Assembly: GCA_003488465.1 (NCBI GenBank)
Contig: DNLN01000135.1
Span: forward strand, 1-6,227
Direction of reading: 5' to 3'
Source: Sutterella sp.
Lineage (GTDB): Bacteria; Pseudomonadota; Gammaproteobacteria; Burkholderiales; Burkholderiaceae_F
Length of the DNA stretch: 6,227 nt
Shown here: positions 1 through 6,158 of the stretch, one piece after another
Position numbering within the stretch: position 1 is the stretch's first letter
How the letters are laid out: the number at the start of each line of letters is the position of its first letter
Position numbers and translations under genes: made by a program
Notes under the pieces: model-generated
Told to the model about the DNA's origin: nothing
The model's database searches: none
Seen by the model: only the letters and a program-made list of their open reading frames with translations

Positions 1-23
1 TTCGAATCCTACTACCCCTGCCA
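1..23 (+). tRNA. 3' end of a tRNA, probably tRNA-Trp (partial)
   Basis: The window opens inside a tRNA. TTCGAAT is the T loop (1-7), CCTAC the 3' side of the T stem (8-12), TACCCCT the 3' side of the acceptor stem (13-19), G20 the discriminator, and CCA is encoded at 21-23. The implied 5' acceptor strand is AGGGGTA. An AGGGG start with a G discriminator is what bacterial tRNA-Trp normally has; tRNA-Gln is close but usually ends CCCCAGCCA. The anticodon is outside the window, so the isotype is inferred. That this is a tRNA end is nearly certain; Trp is likely but unproven. Confidence 0.85.
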
Positions 24-29
24 GATTTC

Positions 30-60
30 AAAAAAAGTTGCCGCGAGGCAACTTTTTTTT
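30..60. terminator. Bidirectional intrinsic terminator
   Basis: A perfect stem, GTTGCC (37-42) and GGCAAC (47-52), encloses a GCGA tetraloop. Seven A's (30-36) precede it and eight T's (53-60) follow it. The symmetry gives a GC-containing hairpin followed by a U run on both strands. It therefore suits the tRNA from the left and the MFS gene arriving from the right, whose stop lies 25 nt away. It begins only 6 nt after the tRNA CCA. Confidence 0.93.
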
Positions 61-84
61 GCCCAAATTTTTTGTGAGCGGACC

Positions 85-1299
85 TCAGATCCCGTTTTGC
101 GGCGTTCCTGTCGCTCCGCGCGTCTTGGGCCTTCTCAAATACAAAAGGACAACCAGAGGGAAAAGCAGGGCGCCAGCCATGGCGACAACCATCTGATTGC
201 TGATCCAGGTTGCCATCGCGCCTCCAAAGATGGGGCCCACGACACTGCCCAACTGCTGAGAAGCGTACGAGTAGCCAAAGACCTTGCCTCTATCTGCCGG
301 ATCCGTGCTTTGCGTGAGAACGGCGTTGATGGCCGGAAAGATGCCTGCGAAAGTGAGACCGCCGACAAAGCGCCACACGGTAAACGCTGTCAGATCCTGC
401 GGAATTGCCTGGATCACTCCGAAGATTCCTGACAGGAACAGCGCAAGGTACAGAGCAGGTCTGAAGCCCCAGCTCTGTCCGAGGATGCCCCAGAGCGGAG
501 AGGCGATCACGCCCGAAATTCCGATGATCGAAAAGACGATTCCAGAAATGAGGACGATCTGGTTCATGGAACCCTGAAGTTCGGCTATGTAAAGCGGCAG
601 AACGGGCTGAGTCATGAGAATGGTCATCTGCACGATACAGGCGGCAAAGAGCATGCGCTGCACGGCAGGAATCTTGAGGACGCTTGGCCGAGGCTCTGCG
701 GTATCCTCTGCCTTTTGCTCGACCTTGGGGCGCGGGGTTTCGTGGATCAGAAAGATGATGGCGAGCGAAATCAGAAAGAGCCCGGCGCCGGCGATGAGGA
801 AGGTTGCGCGCATGGTGAAAAGCTCGGCGAGGATGCCGCCTGCAAGCGGGCCAAGAACATGGCCCGCCGTGAGCCCTGCCTGCATGACTCCCATGCAGAA
901 ACCCAGCCGTTTTTGCGGCGCTTCGCCGCTCATGATCGAAAGAAGAGCCGGCCAAAGTCCCGCGGCAAAGCCCTGAAAAACGCGTACGCCAAACAATTCC
1001 CAAGGTGTGGTGACGAAGCCGCCGAGAATGTAGGAGATAGCTAGGCAGAACGAGGCTCGAATAGCCATCAGCTTGCGGGATTTCTTGTCGGCAAGAGCTC
1101 CCCAGATTGGCGCCATCAGCCCGGAAATGAGAAAGGAGATGGAGAAGATGATGCTGCTCCACCAGTTGACGTTAGCCTGCTCAACCCCCAGTTCTTGGAT
1201 CAGGTACATCGGCAGGAACGGGATCAGCATCGTATAGCTCGAGGACATGAGTACGCTGCTGATGGCAAGAATCGTCAGGGTGAGCTTCCAGTTCTTCAT
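85..1299 (-). CDS. MFS drug/metabolite exporter, MdtG-like (DHA1 family)
   Basis: A 404-residue inner-membrane transporter of the usual 12-TM MFS length. Two six-helix halves are separated by a charged loop at about 187-212 (RPKVEQKAEDTAEPRP). TM1 is about 7-29 and TM12 about 368-388. Motif A after TM2 reads GALADKKSRKLMAI (67-80), with Ser74 where Gly is usual. A motif-B-like arginine is R106 in GVRVFQG. The antiporter motif C lies in TM5 (GLTAGHVLGPLAGG, 142-155), with an echo at 350-360. The N-terminal half closely resembles E. coli MdtG as I recall it (NWK start, PFLP, WS-I-FSI-FL, P-WG-LAD). Proton-driven efflux of drugs or metabolites is the family expectation; the substrate cannot be read. 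The chosen ATG gives the typical short N-terminus, but I see no Shine-Dalgarno before it. Its transcript can end at the 30-60 terminator. The upstream ddh gene is cut off by its own terminator, so a separate promoter is expected in 1300-1382. Confidence 0.9.
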   Translation of the reverse strand: MKNWKLTLTILAISSVLMSSSYTMLIPFLPMYLIQELGVEQANVNWWSSIIFSISFLISGLMAPIWGALADKKSRKLMAIRASFCLAISYILGGFVTTPWELFGVRVFQGFAAGLWPALLSIMSGEAPQKRLGFCMGVMQAGLTAGHVLGPLAGGILAELFTMRATFLIAGAGLFLISLAIIFLIHETPRPKVEQKAEDTAEPRPSVLKIPAVQRMLFAACIVQMTILMTQPVLPLYIAELQGSMNQIVLISGIVFSIIGISGVIASPLWGILGQSWGFRPALYLALFLSGIFGVIQAIPQDLTAFTVWRFVGGLTFAGIFPAINAVLTQSTDPADRGKVFGYSYASQQLGSVVGPIFGGAMATWISNQMVVAMAGALLFPLVVLLYLRRPKTRGATGTPQNGI

Positions 1300-1355
1300 A
1301 GTTGGCTTGTTCTGCGTTCTTTGAGGGCGAATGTCTCGGTCAGTTTACGCCTGGG

Positions 1356-1371
1356 CTTTCGATCTCGAAAG
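1356..1371. promoter_or_regulatory. Perfect 16-bp palindrome upstream of the MFS gene
   Basis: CTTTCGA, two bases, then TCGAAAG form a perfect 7-bp inverted repeat, 56 nt upstream of the exporter ATG. It lies between the ddh terminator and the exporter start, which is where the exporter promoter should be. A weak -10-like TAAACT on the minus strand (1346-1341) lies just downstream and would place the palindrome around the -35 region; no good -35 hexamer is visible. The site could be an operator for a dimeric repressor of the TetR or MarR kind that often controls efflux genes, or a small leader hairpin. No regulator gene is present in the window. Confidence 0.4.
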
Positions 1372-1382
1372 AAAGCAAGCGC

Positions 1383-1408
1383 AAAAAAAAGCCGCCTGGA
1401 GGCGGCCT
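1383..1408 (-). terminator. Intrinsic terminator of ddh
   Basis: Read on the minus strand, a GCCGCC/GGCGGC stem (1406-1401 with 1396-1391) closes a TCCA tetraloop, and eight T's follow (1390-1383). It begins about 22 nt after the ddh stop. The plus strand has no T run after the stem, so it works only for ddh. It separates ddh transcription from the MFS gene. Confidence 0.92.
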
Positions 1409-1430
1409 TAGCGTTGCGCGAGGCGGGTGC

Positions 1431-2417
1431 CTAGAGCAGGTGCGCCCGTATCTCTTCGCCAGAAAGCGGAGACAGATAGGCGGGGGCAATATCGAAGACG
1501 GTGCGGCATCCCTTCTGCCCCTCGGCAGAAAGACGAGCCACGGCGCGTGCGTAGGCGGTGATGACGCTTGCCGTGAATTCAGGATTGGAGTCAAGCTTCA
1601 GGCTGAACTCGATGACGTGCTTGTGCTCGCTGTTCCAGCCGGTGCTGCCGGTGCGGAAGACAAAGCCGCCGTGCGCAAGTCCGGAGTGATTCCTTGCAAA
1701 CTCGTCTTCGTCGATGAAATGCACCGTCGTGTCGTAATCAGCAAAGTAGTTCGGCATGGTCTTGATTTCTTTCTCAATGCGTGCCGCATCCGCCCCCTGC
1801 TCCAGAACGACATAGCACTCGCGAAGGTGTTTCTGGCGTGTAGTGAGATCTGGGTTGGAACCGGATCGGACCGCATCGACGGCAGCCTGCACGGGAACCG
1901 TGTACTGTTTTGCATTCTTGACGCCCTTGATGCGGCGAATGGCATCGGAGTGGCCTTGGCTGACGCCGCGGCCCCAGAACGTATAGTCCTTGCCGTTGGG
2001 CAGAACGCTGTTTGCATAAAGGCGGATCAGCGAGAACATCCCCGGATCCCAGCCTGCGGAAATCAGCGCAACCTTGCCGCCGCTCTTTGCAGCGGCATCG
2101 ACTGCGGCAAAATGTTCAGGGATTTTCGCGTGGGTGTCGAAACTGTCCACGACATTGAAGAGTCCTGCATACTCGGGAGTCTGCTTGGGAAGATCCGTGG
2201 CGCTTCCGCCGCACAGAATCAGGACATCGATCTTATCGGCCCACTGAGCGAGCTCAGCGACGCTAACGACAGGAACGCCGGCTGTCTTGATGGTCAGAGA
2301 TGCCGGATCGCGACGGGTAAAAACAGCAGCCAAGCGCATGTCGCTGCTTGACTGAATGCTTGCTTCGATTCCGCGACCGAGGTTGCCGTACCCCAGAATG
2401 CCAATGCGGATGGTCAT
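1431..2417 (-). CDS. ddh: meso-diaminopimelate D-dehydrogenase (EC 1.4.1.16)
   Basis: A 328-residue cytoplasmic NADPH enzyme that reductively aminates the tetrahydrodipicolinate-derived keto acid to meso-diaminopimelate in one step. It bypasses the succinylase or acetylase branches of lysine and peptidoglycan-precursor synthesis. It aligns along its length with Corynebacterium glutamicum Ddh (320 aa) as I recall it. Visible elements are the Rossmann motif GYGNLGR (9-15), FTRR (33-36) at the NADP phosphate site, GGSATDLP (70-77), DSFDTH (91-96, with Asp94), SAGWDPGMFS (120-129, with Trp123 and Asp124), FWGRGVSQGHSDAIRRI (147-163), and the C-terminal LKLDSNPEFTAS stretch. The start is placed at the ATG for MTIRIG because AAGGGA sits 5 nt upstream and the known family N-terminus begins there. 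Two upstream in-frame ATGs (2447 and 2432) would add 10 or 5 residues; the one at 2432 lies directly before the Shine-Dalgarno. Monocistronic, with its own terminator. No missing catalytic residue is seen. Confidence 0.96.
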   Translation of the reverse strand: MTIRIGILGYGNLGRGIEASIQSSSDMRLAAVFTRRDPASLTIKTAGVPVVSVAELAQWADKIDVLILCGGSATDLPKQTPEYAGLFNVVDSFDTHAKIPEHFAAVDAAAKSGGKVALISAGWDPGMFSLIRLYANSVLPNGKDYTFWGRGVSQGHSDAIRRIKGVKNAKQYTVPVQAAVDAVRSGSNPDLTTRQKHLRECYVVLEQGADAARIEKEIKTMPNYFADYDTTVHFIDEDEFARNHSGLAHGGFVFRTGSTGWNSEHKHVIEFSLKLDSNPEFTASVITAYARAVARLSAEGQKGCRTVFDIAPAYLSPLSGEEIRAHLL

Positions 2418-2422
2418 GGTGA

Positions 2423-2428
2423 TCCCTT
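2423..2428 (-). promoter_or_regulatory. ddh ribosome binding site
   Basis: AAGGGA on the minus strand lies 5 nt before the ATG at 2417. It decides the start: the alternative ATG at 2432 lies immediately upstream of this motif, and neither it nor the one at 2447 has a comparable site. Confidence 0.7.
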
Positions 2429-2457
2429 TCATAAAAAAGTGAAACAAAGGCTGTTGA

Positions 2458-2463
2458 ATTGTA
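2458..2463 (-). promoter_or_regulatory. Candidate -10 box of the ddh promoter
   Basis: TACAAT on the minus strand matches TATAAT at five of six positions and lies about 41 nt upstream of the ddh ATG. Transcription would start near 2450, giving a short leader of about 30 nt. The hexamer 17 nt further upstream (TCAGAA, 2486-2481) is a poor -35, so the promoter may be weak, activator-dependent or wrongly called. Confidence 0.35.
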
Positions 2464-2610
2464 GACGGAAGAGTGCGTAATTCTGATGCGCCTCTACGGA
2501 TGTTTGCCCGGGATTCTTCTCATATGGGATCATTCAGTTAGGGAGAAGACCGACCCCCGGCTTTGTGTAGGAAAACCGTGTATCCCAGTTTCTTTTCCGC
2601 AGAGCGATAA

Positions 2611-2635
2611 GGTCTGAAAGAAGCTGTTTCAGACC
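2611..2635. repeat. Perfect 9-bp inverted repeat in the divergent intergenic region
   Basis: GGTCTGAAA (2611-2619) and TTTCAGACC (2627-2635) are exact reverse complements separated by 7 nt. As RNA this is a stable 9-bp stem with a 7-nt loop; as DNA the half-sites are centred 16 bp apart. No T run follows on either strand, so it is not a normal terminator. It lies 67 nt upstream of the first gene of the plus-strand operon. The right arm contains TTCAGA, a 4/6 match to a -35 box, 17 bp before a poor -10-like TATTTC (2651-2656). An operator or a leader hairpin is possible. Confidence 0.55.
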
Positions 2636-2663
2636 ATGGGAACTCAAGTGTATTTCCGTTAGA

Positions 2664-2690
2664 CTTAGCCTCACCGATTACGCTTAGCCT
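2664..2690 (+). repeat. Direct repeat CTTAGCCT, two copies
   Basis: CTTAGCCT occurs at 2664-2671 and again at 2683-2690, a period of 19 bp or a little under two helical turns. The second copy runs directly into GAGAAG (2691-2696), the likely Shine-Dalgarno of the 2702 gene. Same-face binding sites for a regulator are possible, but two 8-bp copies could also be chance. Confidence 0.3.
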
Positions 2691-2701
2691 GAGAAGTTGT
2701 T

Positions 2702-3562
2702 ATGAAAAAACTGGTCATGGGGCTTGCTGCATGCATGCTCGCAGTTCCCGCATTAGCCTTTACCCCTGACTACAAGGCGATCGAGGATGACTTGATCCCT
2801 AATCGCTATCCCGAAGGTTCCATCACGACACGAGAGGGGGCAGATCGGGCTATTGCTGATGTCAAGCAGGCACGGGTCAAGCTCAATGAGCTCGCCGACT
2901 ACTCCACGCGCCGCTGCTACGGCAATTTTTTCGTCAATAGCTGCATTAATGATGTTCGCACTGCCAAGATGCGCCAGGAGACTCGCCTCAGAAAGGTTGA
3001 AGCTCAGGCGAAGGCATTTATTCACGAAGACAAGCATCGTATCGAGATCGGCAAGCAGGCCGAGCGGGACCGCAGGGCTGCAGCAAAGCTTGATAGACCG
3101 CAAAATCCTCCACGGACTGCCCAGCCTGTTCCGAGGCCAGTTCCTCAGCCAGTGAGTTCGCAAAGTGCCAAGGATCGCTCAGCCGCAAGGCAGCAGCGTC
3201 ATGAAGAGGCTATGGCAAATGCCGAAGCTTCTCAGGCGGCTCGCGAAAAGCGAATTGCTGACAAGCAACGGAAGGCCGAGCAACGAGCCCGGCGTGCTCA
3301 GGAGAGGGCGGCCAAGCAGGTGCAGCGCCATGAGCAGGCTGTCGCCGATCAGAAGGAAGAGCGAAAGGCTCGCGATCAGCGTATGAAGGAGCGGCGCCAG
3401 AAGAATGCTCAAAGTGCAAGGAATGGGAAAAAGCCTCAAAAGCAGGTAAAGCAGTCCCCCAAGAAGCAGACCGCAAAGCTGGTAGCAAAGCAACCTGTCG
3501 AGAATAAGCCCGCCAAGCAGTCGTCTGCTAAGACGGTCAATCCTCCAAAGGCAGGCAAGTGA
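2702..3562 (+). CDS. Exported basic coiled-coil protein with a Cys pair, unknown function
   Basis: A 286-residue protein of unknown function. Residues 1-19 are a clear Sec signal peptide (KK, hydrophobic core, PALA before Phe20), so the mature protein should be periplasmic. The region 45-118 carries a compact pattern with Cys72 and Cys81 (RRCYGNFFVNSCINDVR) followed by a long charged helix. This recalls exported hypothetical proteins common in Burkholderiales, where C-x8-C precedes a helical segment; the two cysteines may form a disulfide. A Pro-rich linker (PRPVPQPV, 144-151) leads to a helical Ala/Arg/Gln/Glu region (about 157-240) containing an internal duplication, then a Lys/Pro/Gln tail to 286. 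The C-terminal half is strongly basic. GAGAAG lies 5 nt before the ATG. The stop overlaps the next start (GTGA), so translation is probably coupled to the helicase. Annotation as a colicin-import or TolA-like protein would rest only on low-complexity similarity. Confidence 0.85.
   Translation: MKKLVMGLAACMLAVPALAFTPDYKAIEDDLIPNRYPEGSITTREGADRAIADVKQARVKLNELADYSTRRCYGNFFVNSCINDVRTAKMRQETRLRKVEAQAKAFIHEDKHRIEIGKQAERDRRAAAKLDRPQNPPRTAQPVPRPVPQPVSSQSAKDRSAARQQRHEEAMANAEASQAAREKRIADKQRKAEQRARRAQERAAKQVQRHEQAVADQKEERKARDQRMKERRQKNAQSARNGKKPQKQVKQSPKKQTAKLVAKQPVENKPAKQSSAKTVNPPKAGK
3194..3421 (+). repeat. Internal duplication in the coiled-coil region
   Basis: Residues 165-197 and 208-240 of the exported protein align without gaps at a period of 43 residues. 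QRHE-x-A-x-A opens both copies, AR-xx-R falls in the middle, and both end with A-R. The DNA is also alike where the copies begin: CAGCG-CATGA--AGGCT occurs at 3194 and 3323, differing mainly at third positions. This suggests an old tandem duplication inside the gene, although Arg/Ala/Gln-rich helices can converge. Confidence 0.5.
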
Positions 3563-5646
3563 CGGTGCTCGATCGGCACGGCGACGCTTCTCAAGATATC
3601 CAGAGCGACTTTGAGAAAAGCGTTCAGGAACTTTTTGCTGAGAACGGGCCTCTTAGCAAAGCGACCGCAGGTTATGTGAGGCGCGAGGGTCAGGTTGCCT
3701 TTGCAAGAACCGTTGCCCGGGCAATCGAGACTGGATCGACTGAAGTGATTGAGGCCGGCACAGGCACCGGCAAGACATTTGCGTATCTGACTCCGGCATT
3801 GCTGGCGGGCGTCAAGGTGATCGTGAGTACAGCAGGCAAGCCCTTGCAGGATCAGCTCTTTCACAAGGATCTTCCTGCGGTGGAGGCTGCGCTCGGCGTG
3901 AATGCGTCCGCCGCAGTTTTGAAGGGGCGGGCGAACTACATCTGCAAGTACCGGCTTCAGACGGCTCTGGCCGAAGGGGAACTCCCGTCTCGACAGGCTG
4001 TTTTGTCCCTCAAAAAGATCAAGATCTTTGCAGATACCGATCCCATCGGCGACAGGGCAAGCGTCGAGGGTGTTGCCGCAGATGATCCTGTGTGGCCGTT
4101 TGTCACGAGCACTAGGGACAATTGCCTCGGGCCTCAGAAATGCCCCTTCAAGGAAGACTGCTTTGTCTACAACGCAAGGCGCTCGGCTAAGGCCTCCGAC
4201 ATTGTCATCGTCAACCACCATCTGTACCTTTCATCTCTCTCGATCCGCGATGAGGATCCTGATGCCGATATGCTTCCTCAGGCTCAGATTGTGATCATCG
4301 ATGAGGCACACAAACTCCCTGAAATTGCGAGCAACTTCTTCGGTTCCGAACTCTCGACGTTCTCCGTCAAGGAGACCATGAGGGAAATCAAGCGGCGCAC
4401 CCTCAGCAAGTTCAAGACTCGTGCGCCGGAAGGAACGAACTGGGACAAACTCACGGATGCCCCTGTTCATATCCTCATGGATCTCGGAATGTGGTTTCAC
4501 GAGATCGGCTTGCACGAAGGAGACACAAAGAAGATTTCGGACATTGCAAACATTGAGGATGCCTCCTCGTTCCTTTCCGATGCGGCCAAGGCTATCGAAC
4601 GGCTTTATGAAGCGATTGAGCCACTGATTGCGCAGGACGATGAGCTTGAGAAACTTGCTTCGGTCAGCCTAGACATGCAGGCGGAGCTAGCCCGCTGGAG
4701 CCAATCCTTGAAGAACCCTGCCGAAATGGGCAAGACCGAAAGCGGGGTGCCCGTTGTCCGCTGGATATCCAGGTCTGCTACGGAAGCCAGGTTTCACGAA
4801 ACGCCACTCAGTTTCGCGCAGGATCTATCCCGGCTTCGCAATGAACAGGCGGGAGTGGCTTGGGTGATGACCTCAGCAACACTGGCCACGGAGAACGGCG
4901 ATTTCTCTCATTTCCGCTCTGAGATGGGGCTTGCTGATCAGGCAAACACGCACGTCTGGCCCAGCCCGTTCGATTACCCCGAACAGGCAATTCTTTACGT
5001 TCCCCCGGGGATGCCCGATCCCAAGGGGGTCGAGCGCGACGATTTCATCGACCGGCTGATGCAGGAGAGCTGGCCGGTGATCGACATGGTGGGAGGGCGG
5101 ACTTTTGTTCTGTGCACCAGTTACAGGGCCATGCAGAGAGCCGCGGAAGTGCTTCGGGAATACGTGGCTCAAAATGGTCGGCCGTACACGGTCTACATGC
5201 AGGGAGAGGACAGCAGGCGAAAGATCCTCGAGCAATACAGGCGGGACGGACACGCAATTCTCGTCGGCTCCATGAGTTTTTGGGAAGGCATTGACATCAA
5301 GGGCGAGAACTTGTCGGTCGTCGTGATCGACAAGCTGCCGTTCGCTCCGATTGGAGATCCCGTACTGGATGCAAAGTCCAAATGGATCAAGGAGCAGGGC
5401 GGCAGTCCATTTCGCGATCATCAGATTCCTCTGGCGGCGATTGCACTCAAGCAGGGGACGGGCCGGCTCATCCGCAGCGAGTCTGATCGCGGTATCCTCA
5501 TCATCGGAGATCCCCGGGTGCTGCCAAAAAGCGCCGGGGGTTCGGGCTACGGAAGTATTTTTCTAAACAGCCTTCCGGCGTACAGCCGCACAAGGCGTCT
5601 TGAACGAGTCATGGATTTCTGGGAGCATCCCGGACAGTGGCAGTGA
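3559..5646 (+). CDS. yoaA: Fe-S DNA helicase of the DinG/XPD family, YoaA-type
   Basis: A 695-residue superfamily 2 ATP-dependent 5'-3' DNA helicase acting in the cytoplasm in replication-fork repair. It matches E. coli YoaA (about 636 aa) closely in all motifs as I recall it. Walker A is EAGTGTGKT (65-73). Four cysteines fit the Fe-S cluster: Cys129 (NYICKY), Cys189, Cys195 and Cys201 (DNCLGPQKCPFKEDCF). NHHLYL is at 219-224, Walker B/DEAH at 248-251, TSATL at 438-442, SFWEGIDIKG at 573-582, and the arginine-finger motif QGTGRLIR at 632-639. YoaA in E. coli pairs with HolC, the chi subunit of DNA polymerase III; whether that holds here is unknown. Differences are about 17 extra N-terminal residues and a Gly/Ser-rich insertion near 657-666. 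The start is GTG, because no ATG precedes the Walker A; a second GTG at codon 3 is an alternative. The GTG overlaps the preceding TGA, with AAAGG about 7 nt upstream. Confidence 0.94.
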   Translation: MTVLDRHGDASQDIQSDFEKSVQELFAENGPLSKATAGYVRREGQVAFARTVARAIETGSTEVIEAGTGTGKTFAYLTPALLAGVKVIVSTAGKPLQDQLFHKDLPAVEAALGVNASAAVLKGRANYICKYRLQTALAEGELPSRQAVLSLKKIKIFADTDPIGDRASVEGVAADDPVWPFVTSTRDNCLGPQKCPFKEDCFVYNARRSAKASDIVIVNHHLYLSSLSIRDEDPDADMLPQAQIVIIDEAHKLPEIASNFFGSELSTFSVKETMREIKRRTLSKFKTRAPEGTNWDKLTDAPVHILMDLGMWFHEIGLHEGDTKKISDIANIEDASSFLSDAAKAIERLYEAIEPLIAQDDELEKLASVSLDMQAELARWSQSLKNPAEMGKTESGVPVVRWISRSATEARFHETPLSFAQDLSRLRNEQAGVAWVMTSATLATENGDFSHFRSEMGLADQANTHVWPSPFDYPEQAILYVPPGMPDPKGVERDDFIDRLMQESWPVIDMVGGRTFVLCTSYRAMQRAAEVLREYVAQNGRPYTVYMQGEDSRRKILEQYRRDGHAILVGSMSFWEGIDIKGENLSVVVIDKLPFAPIGDPVLDAKSKWIKEQGGSPFRDHQIPLAAIALKQGTGRLIRSESDRGILIIGDPRVLPKSAGGSGYGSIFLNSLPAYSRTRRLERVMDFWEHPGQWQ

Positions 5647-5650
5647 TTAG

Positions 5651-5656
5651 AGGAGA
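5651..5656 (+). promoter_or_regulatory. Ribosome binding site of the small exported protein
   Basis: AGGAGA lies 6 nt before the ATG at 5663, inside the 16-nt gap after the helicase stop. It is the strongest Shine-Dalgarno of the plus-strand operon and suggests this last gene is translated more strongly than the GTG-started helicase. Confidence 0.75.
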
Positions 5657-5662
5657 CAGATA

Positions 5663-6124
5663 ATGAAAAGGCTTTTGATTGCAGCGCTTGTCGCAGCAGC
5701 CGCACAGGCAAGCATCGCGGGGCAGTATGCAACAGCGTTCGGCGATTGCCTGTACAAGAACATGTCGGATGCGGACAAGGACACTCTGATGCAGTGGGTT
5801 TTTGTGACAGTTGGAAAGACTTCCGCAGCTCGGCAGATCGCCACTATCCCGAGCGCCAAGACGTCTGCCACCGACGCCAAGATGAGAAGCCTCATTCAGG
5901 AGAAGACTATGGGCGCCTGCCGCAATGAGGCGATCAAGCTTCTCATGAACGAGCCCAGGACCGGGCTTCGAGATGCCGTGACGGAGGTTGCCGTGAAGAT
6001 GGCCGAGGACAAGATTTCCTCAAGTGCCCTGGGTTCCTTCCCGACATCTCTGCTCGGTAGCGATACGACGGCGAAGACCCTCCAGAAGGCAGGCGATCTT
6101 CTCTCAGGGTTCTTAAAAAAATAG
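5663..6124 (+). CDS. Small exported protein with two cysteines, unknown function
   Basis: A 153-residue protein with a typical signal peptide: Lys2-Arg3, an Ala-rich hydrophobic core, and cleavage expected after ASIA at residue 19. The mature part would be about 134 residues in the periplasm. It has exactly two cysteines, Cys29 (GDCLYKNMSDADKDTLMQWVF) and Cys86 (GACRNEAIKLL), which could form a disulfide. The pattern CL, then D-K-D-x-L-x-x-W-x-F resembles small exported hypothetical proteins found in several proteobacteria; I recall no function for them. The C-terminus (about 125-153) is a Ser/Thr/Leu-rich, probably amphipathic segment ending GFLKK. It follows the helicase by 16 nt, so co-transcription is very likely. 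No lipobox or membrane anchor beyond the signal peptide is seen. Confidence 0.85.
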   Translation: MKRLLIAALVAAAAQASIAGQYATAFGDCLYKNMSDADKDTLMQWVFVTVGKTSAARQIATIPSAKTSATDAKMRSLIQEKTMGACRNEAIKLLMNEPRTGLRDAVTEVAVKMAEDKISSSALGSFPTSLLGSDTTAKTLQKAGDLLSGFLKK

Positions 6125-6132
6125 TCTATTTT
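6118..6132 (+). repeat. AT-rich inverted repeat at the end of the operon
   Basis: AAAATAG and CTATTTT flank a single T and overlap the stop codon of the small exported protein. The stem has one G-C pair and a 1-nt loop, so it is a poor hairpin and not a convincing terminator. It is recorded because nothing better marks the end of the plus-strand operon before the next promoter. Confidence 0.3.
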
Positions 6133-6158
6133 CAGCCAAGTATCTGAATCGCGTTCAC

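Noticed and set aside
1..23. The tRNA 3' end as an integration (att) site.
   Set aside because: No repeat of the tRNA end occurs in the window beyond an 8-nt chance match near 2760, and no integrase or mobile gene is present.
290..1162. A 290-codon open frame on the minus strand, in another frame of the MFS gene.
   Set aside because: Its product is rich in His, Arg and Ser with no transmembrane pattern, while the overlapping frame is a complete 12-TM transporter.
1302..2351. A 349-codon open frame on the plus strand, antisense to ddh and longer than ddh itself.
   Set aside because: It runs through the ddh terminator, starts without a ribosome binding site, and translates to no recognisable family. 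Ddh on the other strand matches its family end to end. Codon bias at this G+C readily opens such antisense frames.
2418..2447. Longer ddh start at the ATG codons at 2447 or 2432.
   Set aside because: The family N-terminus begins at MTIRIG, and the AAGGGA ribosome binding site is correctly placed only for the ATG at 2417.
2485..2494. GATGCGCCTC occurs here and again at 6202-6211 by the right-end promoter.
   Set aside because: A shared 10-mer is expected several times by chance in a window of this size, and the surrounding bases do not match.
2486..2617. A 43-codon ORF in the divergent intergenic region.
   Set aside because: There is no Shine-Dalgarno before its ATG, its composition is unconvincing, and it ends inside the inverted repeat.
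2723..2734. A lipobox-like LAAC at residues 8-11 of the exported coiled-coil protein.
   Set aside because: The cysteine at residue 11 is too close to the N-terminus and the hydrophobic core continues to Ala19, where a normal signal peptidase I site (PALA) follows.
3436..4221. A 261-codon antisense frame spanning the end of the exported protein gene and the start of the helicase.
   Set aside because: It covers the helicase Walker A and Fe-S cysteine codons on the opposite strand and shows no family resemblance or ribosome binding site.
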